This document shows, in pieces, positions 56,151 to 64,000 of a stretch of 64,000 bases of DNA; positions within the stretch are counted from its first letter, which is position 1; each line of letters opens with the position of its first letter. The translations under genes were made by a program, and so were the position numbers. The DNA comes from Phanerodontia chrysosporium (taxonomy: Eukaryota; Basidiomycota; Agaricomycetes; Polyporales; Phanerochaetaceae): positions 496,001 through 560,000 of the forward strand of contig MJGA01000002.1 of the NCBI GenBank assembly GCA_001910725.1. Direction: 5' to 3'. The notes under the pieces were generated by a model, which was given only the letters and a program-made list of their open reading frames with translations, was not told the DNA's origin and did no database searches.

Positions 56151-56478
56151 TTCGAGGAGTGTTAGGAGTAAGAGATGGAGGTCAGGAACGGAAGTGAACG
56201 CCATAGCGCTACATGATGGTCTGTGGTGAATCGCGCCGCCCCTGACAGGCCTGATCTCTTAGGTGAACTCACGCTTGACCAGAGGACATGCCTTACTTGA
56301 ACTTGATACTTCACCAAGGTGTCTATCCCAGGACTGGCGAGTTATAACAACATTTTGCGAGAGAGTAGTATAATACGACACGGCAAGTAATAGCACAACT
56401 CATAACGACAAGTCCACGGTGCGATGAAAGGAGGACATTGAACGTGCGAGGAAGTAACAGCACATGAAAACAACAAGA
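56151..56478. other. Intergenic region
   Basis: Promoter side of the farnesyltransferase gene and 3' side of the ALY/REF gene. No coding signal seen. Confidence 0.4.
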
Positions 56479-57923
56479 CTAGGCAGCAACGGCCGGAGCT
56501 GCGGCCGCAGAAGTATAATCCTACAGTACTTATGAGCAAAGCAACTACCCGCGTTGACAAGATTACGCACCTCCATCTCGGCGTCCAGGTCGGCAGCGGT
56601 CTTCGTCGGTCTCTCGTTCTTTCGCTTTGCGCCGCCACGTCCCCGACGAGGCCGCCCACCAGTTCTATGGACCGCATCGAGTCAGCATTCGCACTCGGAG
56701 AGTCTAAAAGGAGCGCAGTACTAACCTCGGTACGGCCTCGGTTGCAGCAGCAGCCACAGCAGGGGGAGGAGCAACACGGGCGGCGAGAGAGACGGCAGGC
56801 GCGACACGCGTCGGGTCAACGACGATTTCGATCTTCATGGGGCGTTCTGTTGTTGATAGGCAGGACAGGGTGACGAGGCGGGGGAAGGTAGTTGTCAGTT
56901 GCTGTTCAGCGAGACGAAAGCAAGCAAAAGTAACAAGATTGATGTCTTGGGTCAGGCGCCGTCGGTTGTCTGCAGGTGAGGGAGAGGCAGCCAAGAATGC
57001 ACCGACAAACCACGCTTTGGATGCAGTGACCCCTACACCCGAGTGTACCGACCGGAGATGGTTGGCAGCATCGGACACGAAAGACGTACGCCCCAGGTCG
57101 GACTTGGCAAGACAATGAGGGTGATCAAGCCCCATTGTGAGCCAGTCGACGACCATCCGACGGGCCATCTTCGGCGGCAAGGCTCCAGAAGTCCTGTGAA
57201 GGACAGGAAGAGCTCGATGGGCAGAACTAGTCGGCCGCATCTGCGTATCTTCGTGCGAGGTTCCCGGACCAGTTCAAGCATGGAACGCAGCGCATCCCCA
57301 GAAACCCTCCCCCCACCCGCGACTCCCGCATCGTCGACAACGGAAAGGTGTGAAGGCAAGAAACGACGCATCGAAAGAGGTAAGGTGAAAGCAGCCGATA
57401 CTAACTCCCATCAATGAGGCGGTTGTTGTATTGCTGGTAGGCCTTGGTGCCGTCTCCCTTGCGAGAAAAGTGGACAGCAGCGACACCCTTGGAGACGCCT
57501 TTGTTGTCGTAATGGAGGGTAACATCGCGAAGAGGTCCGACGGTAGTCTGGAAGAGCTCCTGTTACGTCACGTTAGAATAAATAGGAAAGAGCAAGCAAT
57601 AGGTATTACTGACCCTAATCTGGCCCTCGTTGACATCGGGAGGCAGGTTGGAAACGATGATCTTGTCAGCGGGCTGAGGGGCTGTGGAACCGGGAGCAGC
57701 CTTGGCACCATTGGCTACAGGCGCAGCACGGGCGCGAGTAACGGGACTGGTGGTAGTTCCGAGAACTTGTGCCTTTGCGGACTGACGACGAGGCGGAGCA
57801 CGGCGAGTCTTAGGGCGGGAGGCAATGATCTAGGACCCAATCTTCAACATCGCTGGCAAACAGGAGGTGGCGCGATGCACCGGTCGTAAAAGCAGTACAA
57901 ACCTCGTCGAGACTCTTGTCCAT
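56479..57923 (-). CDS. mRNA export factor ALY/REF (Yra1/Mlo3-like)
   Basis: Six exons, 57903-57923, 57614-57829, 57406-57559, 56726-56846, 56571-56664 and 56479-56520, give 215 residues. The N-terminal MDKSLDEIIASRPK is the UAP56-binding motif. An Arg-rich stretch (KTRRAPPRRQ) precedes the RRM: DKIIVSNLPPDVNEGQIR, the RNP1-like GVSKGVAAVHF, and LIDGKRPMKIEIV. The C-terminal RGG-type region GGRPRRGRGGAKRKNERP leads to the second motif KTAADLDAEMEDYTS. It couples transcription and splicing to nuclear export through the TREX complex. The third intron is 559 nt and sits inside the RRM; the other introns are about 50-75 nt. Confidence 0.92.
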
Positions 57924-58172
57924 GTTGTCCTAAGATGTACGAGGATGAGCCTGTGTGAGCCTGTGAGCAACTAGGACGGTGCGGAGGGGGTAGGACAAGG
58001 GTGGTGGTCGTTGTTGGTTGAGCCTGCGAAGCGCGTCAGGTTTCTTATGGGCCCTTTCGGAGTTACAATCCAGTTGTTAGCAAACCTGATATGCTCTTGT
58101 TTACTGATCACTACCTCGCGCCCATCACGCGTTCTGGACACACACATCGCTTCGTACTCGACATAGGCCAAG

Positions 58173-59091
58173 ATGTCAAGAGGAGGTCGCGGCGGGGGAC
58201 GAGGAGGACGAGGAGGCTTTGGTGGTGGCAGGGGTGGTTTCGGTGGAGGGTCAACGCTGCCACCAATGGGCCTGACGTTCGCAGATATCCAGAACCTGTC
58301 TCGTGATGAGTCGCAGCTGTACCCTGTGCGTTATACTCCTATACTACTCGACCACCATGATGTGACACATGCTTAGCCATTGGACCCACTGCCGCTGCTC
58401 ACGGAATACAGCAATGAGGAAAAAGAGGTGGCTCAGCTCCAGATTGGTTTCGCCAATCGACTTCGCCAGTCGGCGTTCTACATTATGGAGACTATAAAGT
58501 CTACCGGTAAGCCTGCCAGGCCTTTGGAGACAAATGACTTCTCACGGAGAAAGAAGGGTAGACTTGCCGCGCTATTCAGACAAGTATAGGCCATCTCCAG
58601 CTGCCCAACCGACGCTGAAGCGTAAAGACTTGCACCAGCCATTCTTCCCGCAGGAAATATTCGAGGACTATTTCAATCCAAAGCGGCGGAAAACTGGTGC
58701 GTTGCGTAACACCTCGCGTCACCCCTCCCTGACGTTGTTGGCCAGCTGAACGCAAGTCGGTAAAGAAGATCAATCTTGACAAGCTAGTGGACGATGCAGC
58801 CGATGCTGTAAGACACTTCTGGCTAGATATCCCGCTCACTCCGAACTGACAATGTCGGCAGGAGCAATCCGACGCTGAACGCTCAGAGGTAGGCTCGGAC
58901 GCTGCCGAAGAAGATTACGATGTCGACGAAGAGTACGACAACGATTACGCTGAGAACTACTTCGATAATGGGGAGGGGGACGATGATGATCTCCAGGGAG
59001 GTGGTGCTGGAGATGAAGGCGGGGGTGGTGAGTTCGCTGCGTTCACAATCATTCGTCCTCGACTGACGGTCATTGTACAGACTACGACTAG
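58173..59091 (+). CDS. RPC31: DNA-directed RNA polymerase III subunit RPC7 (Rpc31)
   Basis: Six exons, 58173-58325, 58377-58506, 58562-58696, 58746-58807, 58862-59027 and 59081-59091, give 218 residues. It is part of the Rpc82-Rpc34-Rpc31 subcomplex needed for initiation at tRNA and 5S genes. The N-terminus is a Gly/Arg-rich stretch, then PPMGLTFADIQ and YP. LPLLTEYSNEEKEVAQLQIGF and FYIMETIKST lead to DLPRYSDKYRP, the conserved core. FFPQEIFEDYFNPKRRK follows. The C-terminus is strongly acidic, EEDYDVDEEYDNDYAENYFD, as in yeast Rpc31. The 11-base last exon encodes the final DYD. Confidence 0.9.
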
Positions 59092-59403
59092 TATTGTGCA
59101 GCACGACAATAGTCTCGTTCCACTGCAAAAGTACCTCAATCTACATAATGATATACTCGTTGCGAGGCCTGCACGCGTGTCAAGTAGCTCAGGAACCGGT
59201 TGGTTGTTGACGCGATTGTATGGTACGCCTCTTTCAGCTGTCTCATTGTTTTCAGTGACTCCGGCGCTCGCACACGTGGTGCGTTGATCCCAATCTAGCC
59301 TCGTTGCAGGCCGCATTCTCAATTGCAACCTCGTTTTAATGCCCAGAATTGTTTGCTTCGAACTCGCATCTTCTCTAACCACCGACTTGCGCCACTGACT
59401 GAC
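59092..59403. other. Intergenic region
   Basis: Contains the 3' end of the Rpc31 transcript and the promoter side of the MYND gene. No coding signal assigned. Confidence 0.4.
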
Positions 59404-62400
59404 ATGGCCCAGAACGTGCGCTGGCCAACCCATCCTCGCTTCCACCCGTTCGGAAGCACGTCCCCTGTGAATGTGGCGGAGCACATCCCTCGGAACCAGA
59501 AGGCCGATATCCTCCTACTCGGTTGTGGCGATCCACGAAATATTTTCTTCACACTGCAAGCTTGTGGCGCGGACGAACCTTCGAGTATGTTCTCGCGCCT
59601 TTCTACGCATCTGTATCACTCAATTAACTCCAGACACTCGCAAGTTCGACTTCACCTGCTGCGACATAGAACCCAGCATCATTGGTGAGGCAAAAGTCAA
59701 ACGTTGTCCCAGATGCTGATCGTCTCCCCCAGCTCGGAATATCCTTCTGTTAACACTATCAGTGGATGACCTTTTCCATGAACGAAGACAATGTCTCTGG
59801 AACATATTCTATGACGTGTTTCTGGATCATGAGTCCGTTTCATTACTGGCTGAACAGTGCACGTATCTGGCTAGTCTGTCGACGAGCCTTTCGACGTGGC
59901 GCACCAGCCAATACTCGGAGTTCATAAGGTTCTCTAGTGCGTCGACTTTGCAGCAGGTCCGACGATACTGGCAATGGTACGCGAAGGCAGGCGGGTCATC
60001 GGCTTCGTTTACCGGCAATCTGAAGGAACACGTCGTCACCAACATGCGCTGCAACATCGAAATCCCTCCATATGTCATGTCCAGCACGTCGTGTCGTTCC
60101 GCAGGCCCTGCGTGGCAACATACCATTCTTGCGGGCCATGAAGCATTCTGTCAGTGGTGGCGCACGGGGCTCACGACCAACGACCCGGAACGCGCGAAGA
60201 TAGCCACTCGACTCAACCCTACGTTCGCATGCACCAATTTGCAGCCAGGGTTTCACTGCGATCCGGCCATTGCGCCGCTCAACAGTTTCCACCTAGCACC
60301 CGCTTGCATCCCCTTGGAAGCTTCAGTTTCGACTCCGCTGAAGTACGAGCCCGACTCTGAGGACCTGTACCGAGTGGCCAAGGCGCAGTTCCAATCCTGG
60401 CTCGATGTCTTCCGCGCCTGTCTCCGCTTCACCGGGCGTCTTGTACTGAGATTTGCTGCTTGCGACTGTTTAACGCTGTGCCCGACCCTGGAAGAATACA
60501 GGAAGACTGGACGCCTTTCCGCGGAACTTCGTCTACATCCCTACACTGTGACTCGCTTTGTACTCGACCAGGACGAGTACAGTCAGGTGCTTCATCGGAG
60601 GGCGCCTTGCACATTCGATGTGATCGACACGTCGACCCTCAGCGACGATATTGGCATGCTCAACTGTATCGTTGCTGCTCTACCACTTCTCAAACGCGCG
60701 CCCTGGGCAACGTTCTTTACGGAGACGCGCTTGCAGACTGGCCAGGATCCGACCCGCGGGATCACGACCAGTCTCTGCTCCGAGCTCAGCGCTGCAGTTG
60801 TTCTGTTCGATCTCACTCCACTGTCGTACATCTCTGGCTTCGAAACGCATTCCAACCTCCAAGAAAACCTGCCGCATCATCTATTCCGCACCATCGTTCT
60901 TTATCACGAGCGACTTGCATGGAAACGCCCTTCCCAGCTCACCCGGCCAGGGAAAGAATTCACTGTGTCCTTGGAACCGGAGCACATCAGCACGCTGCTC
61001 GTCGACATGTTTCTCGGGATGTTCAGATACGAAGATGTGCGGAATATCCTGGATTATGGGACGTCCCCAAGCCAGGCTCTCCTACGAGACCTATGCCGAG
61101 CGGACTACACGCGACGGTCATTCGTCCTTCTCCTTCGTCTTCTCCGGCGCCGAGTCATAACCGACTGGGATGCGGCGCTGGAAGCTCTACTGGAAAAGCT
61201 TGACAAAAGGAAGAGGGTCCCTATCATCAAAGAATATGCGTACGAGTTTCGTTGTCAACTACACTTGCATGGTCTGCTCAGTTTCCCCGAGCTGGAAAAT
61301 GACGACGAAGAACGTTACGACAACAAAGACGCTGGACCATTTCGCGATTGGGGGACCATTCCGCCAGTGGTTTGCGTCGTTGCCGTTGTCTCCCAGGCCT
61401 CCACGGATGCTCTCTCTGGTCCTAACCTGCCGGGAAACCCTTACGTGAATGCGGTTCTTGATGACGGCACGAAGGACTGCAACTTTTCCTGTCTAGAGAC
61501 CGCCTTCGGACAGTTGAGCATCGAGGGCACTGCGGAGCATGCGATTCCCATCGTCAAGGAGGACCCTCACGGCAAAGGAGGGGCATCGCCATGGCTTGTA
61601 TCTTTTCTAGTCCCTGCTGTGCTACTCGTACACAGCCCAGAGCGCACGACCATCAACCTCGCGGTGTCGACTACGGTCGAGAATGCCTTGTACGATGCCG
61701 TACTTCCGCACAAAAAACGGTTCTTCACCGCACCGCTCATGGACCGAACGCAGGTGCACATATTCGCCCAGAGGCTGACCTGGTCGGAGAAGCATCCATT
61801 GCCAATTGTGTGCATGCCACCACTCCCTCCCCTCAGCGGTCCAGGTATTCGACTAGCTCTGGCAGACAACAAAAAGGACATCAAGACGTTCACCGTTCGA
61901 GCTCTGGTCGATGACGAAAGAGCTAGTGCGGTGCTGGCAGATAATCATCCTAACGTCAAAGTCGAGCAGGTCGGACACTGCAAGATGGAACTCATTGTCG
62001 GAGGTGATTGGTCGAAGACCCTTGACTTCCCCTTCTCCGTTTGCGGCTCCACTGCGAAACTGCGCATTGCAAGGTTGTCTGGATGGATTGAGGTACGTGC
62101 TTCCTGGTTTGTCTCAAACTGTGCCCACAGCGATCTTCGTTCAGGTAATCGTGGAGATGGCTAGCTTTGAAAAGTCCGACCCTCTTCTTCATCGCTTCCC
62201 CATTATCCGTCATCTGGGTGTCGTCTTCCCCTGGAACGTACACTCAGTCATGCCGGACAGCTGTCCGCGGCTCATTACCGATCAACCCCACCTCTTGAAA
62301 TGGGTCGGGCTGCACATGCGTTTCGCCTTCTCGGACAGAGAAAGGCAGTCTGTCGACCGTCAGCGAGAACAGAACACTATCGTCCAGGTCAAGAAGACGC

Positions 62401-63272
62401 TGTACATGATATTCACGTGTCTCGCGGGTCATAAAAATACTCCTCAGCATCACGTTTTTGCGGTACATCGGGCCAGGGGAGGGCTCGACAGCGTCATACT
62501 GGTATCTGCCGTACGCCTAGATCTCGCGGCGCACACTCTTTTTGCGGATGCGTATCTGCTGCCTCTGCGTAGCAGCTTAGGCTCCAATGACCTGAATACT
62601 CTCCCCGGATGGAAGGAAATCCTGTCATCGGCCTACACGATTACGCTGTCAGACGGCGCGCTTGCGCTGTGGAAGCACATGTTGCCAGCAATGGCTGAGC
62701 GCTGTCGCGACTATAGGCACAAGCTGCGTTGCGCGTACCGCTCTGCTGGCCAAATCCCGGTCTCTTCACAATTCCAAGTGTCGCCCCTCTGCCAGTGTGG
62801 CGAGGGCCGTGTCGATGAATGTTTCAAGGAACGAGGCGCTTGGGCACCGTTCACTTCTTACGCGACACGAATCGTGCTCAGCCCCCTCTTTGCGGTCAGC
62901 TTCCTTGAGTCAGTTGGCGCGAATGATCTTGAAGTCGCTGAGGAGTTCGACATCTCGACCCAGTCTTTGCTCGCACTCGCGGAGAGGGACAGGCACGGAA
63001 GGATCCGCGGCCCAAACCTGCAGCTGAAGCCAGCCTTCGTGCCTCCTTCCTCGGCCGCAAAGGATGGATCTCCTATCCAAGGTCCTTCCACGAATGCAAG
63101 CCCGAACGTGTCGCCCACCCAAGCGGGTAACGAATGTCGGGGCTGCGGTATGGTCATCCCCGACGGTGTCGTTAAGGTCTGCAGCAGGTGCCGAATTGCC
63201 AGGTATTGTAGTAGGGACTGCCAGGTTAAGGATTGGAAAAACCACAGAAATCTGTGCTCGCCTAGTAGCTAG
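59404..63272 (+). CDS. DUF4470 / MYND zinc-finger protein
   Basis: Four exons, 59404-59584, 59634-59684, 59733-62092 and 62145-63272, give 1,239 residues. The N-terminal domain matches DUF4470: YPFG-like FHPFGSTSPVNVAEHI, ADILLLGCGDPRNIFFTL and FDFTCCDIEPSIIARNILLL, the last across two introns. The long middle has no motif I can name. The C-terminus has WAPFTSYATRIVLSPLFAVS, then a MYND finger: CRGCG, CSRCRIARYCSRDCQ, DWKNHRNLC. MYND fingers bind proline-rich peptides. DUF4470 resembles methyltransferase-like or assembly-factor domains, but a catalytic role is not shown. A broken relative of the C-terminal part lies at 11.8-12.6 kb. Confidence 0.85.
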
Positions 63273-63479
63273 ATCTTCGACCTTCAAAGTACCCATACAT
63301 GTTGTGAACATGAAGTGAAGAATTGAATGTGATGTTAGGTTTGGGTCAAATCCGTAGAGCTTGAAGCTGCTTATCTCGGCCTCAGTCTGAGGTAAGTTGT
63401 CATTTCTGCGCGCCCCTCTGTCCCAAAGATCCAACTATTTTGATAATTGCCCACGGTGGCACAGACGGTGCACGCAGAC

Positions 63480-64000
63480 GAGGTTGAACGAGATGACATC
63501 GGTAGCTTACGTGAGTTTCCATATCGAGACTATGACCAGTAGGGTATCGCCGCTAGAGTTCTTTCACCGCAACGATATGCTACAGCTATCGTGTTCACTC
63601 GCCAGGAATCACATCTGCAGCAACCATTGTCGTCTCGGGCGAAGGTTCCACCAAAGTGCTCCAATCCAGGAGTGTCGCCAGCTCGTTGGCCCAAAGCAGA
63701 GCACGTCCATCGCTACTCCTCCGACTCGTCTCTGATGTGCAAACGTTTCGTGAGAAGATTACTGAGCACGCGACCCGAGGCAGACACCTCATGGATAGCA
63801 CGTATGTGTAGCCTTCACTCTTTGTTTTTCTGTAATTATCACACGCTTACGCTTATTGTGTAGAGGCGTGTCCTGTCGGCAGCGGTTCTACGTCGTCGAC
63901 CCCTATTCCCCTTAGTTGCGTGCGTCACGCATAAGCTACCCATCGGCAAGGCCGTGCTTGTGAAAAGACTGGACGGACAGCAGGTGTAGCGACGCACCAT
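63480..64000 (+). CDS. Possible partial gene at the right edge
   Basis: One plus-strand frame at about 63580-63800 reads as plausible protein (ITSAATIVVSGEGSTKV, then LLLRLVSDVQTFREKITEHA) and ends at a GTATGT donor near 63802. An earlier patch near 63470-63530 (ADEVERDDIGSLREF) may be a preceding exon. No start codon, end or family could be fixed; it would run off the window. Confidence 0.3.

Noticed and set aside
56151..56204. Earlier in-frame start for the farnesyltransferase alpha subunit
   Set aside because: It adds a Leu-rich leader not typical of this cytosolic enzyme; the ATG at 56150 gives the usual N-terminus.

Overview
The window is nuclear DNA from a filamentous basidiomycete, most likely a wood-decay type mushroom (Agaricomycetes). 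The evidence is gene structure: nearly every gene is split by 45-80 nt introns with GTGCGT or GTGAGT-like donors and CAG or TAG acceptors. Gene content agrees: a DUF6533 membrane protein, F-box/leucine-rich proteins, and a DUF4470/MYND protein. No rRNA, tRNA, CRISPR or intact transposon was recognised. Product names come from recognised motifs and family resemblance, not database searches.

Layout, left third (0-24 kb): a GABA/amino-acid permease (+), a hemerythrin-like protein (-), a long ABCC-type ABC transporter (+) interrupted by several one-base frame changes, a small single-pass membrane protein (LWEV family member A), a broken MYND-finger gene, a second small membrane protein (member B), then a GC-rich tract without a recognisable gene. 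A zinc-dependent polyol dehydrogenase (-) and a KduD-like short-chain dehydrogenase (+) follow as a head-to-head pair sharing one promoter. They plausibly act in one sugar-acid or polyol pathway.

Middle (24-46 kb): about 8.4 kb with no recognisable gene, then a glutathione S-transferase with a possible mitochondrial leader and the ribosome-biogenesis factor Utp25. Two more small membrane proteins follow in tandem (members C and D), then the DNA primase small subunit, a DUF6533 protein, and an F-box/LRR gene with two frame changes.

Right third (46-64 kb): a purine-skewed gene-poor block, a PNRC/EDC1-like decapping-factor candidate, a decayed partial copy of an F-box/LRR gene next to an intact one, the farnesyltransferase alpha subunit, the mRNA export factor ALY/REF (with an unusually long intron inside its RRM), the RNA polymerase III subunit RPC7/Rpc31, and a 1,239-residue DUF4470/MYND protein.

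The most interesting signal is the family formed by genes A, B, C and D. Each encodes about 210-270 residues: a Ser/Thr/Pro-rich or low-complexity N-terminus, one membrane helix, a basic flank, a P-x-L-[W/F]-[E/D]-V motif, a disordered linker, and a C-terminal [V/I]-[A/S]-M-P motif. Their intron positions and phases match. I know of no described function for this architecture.
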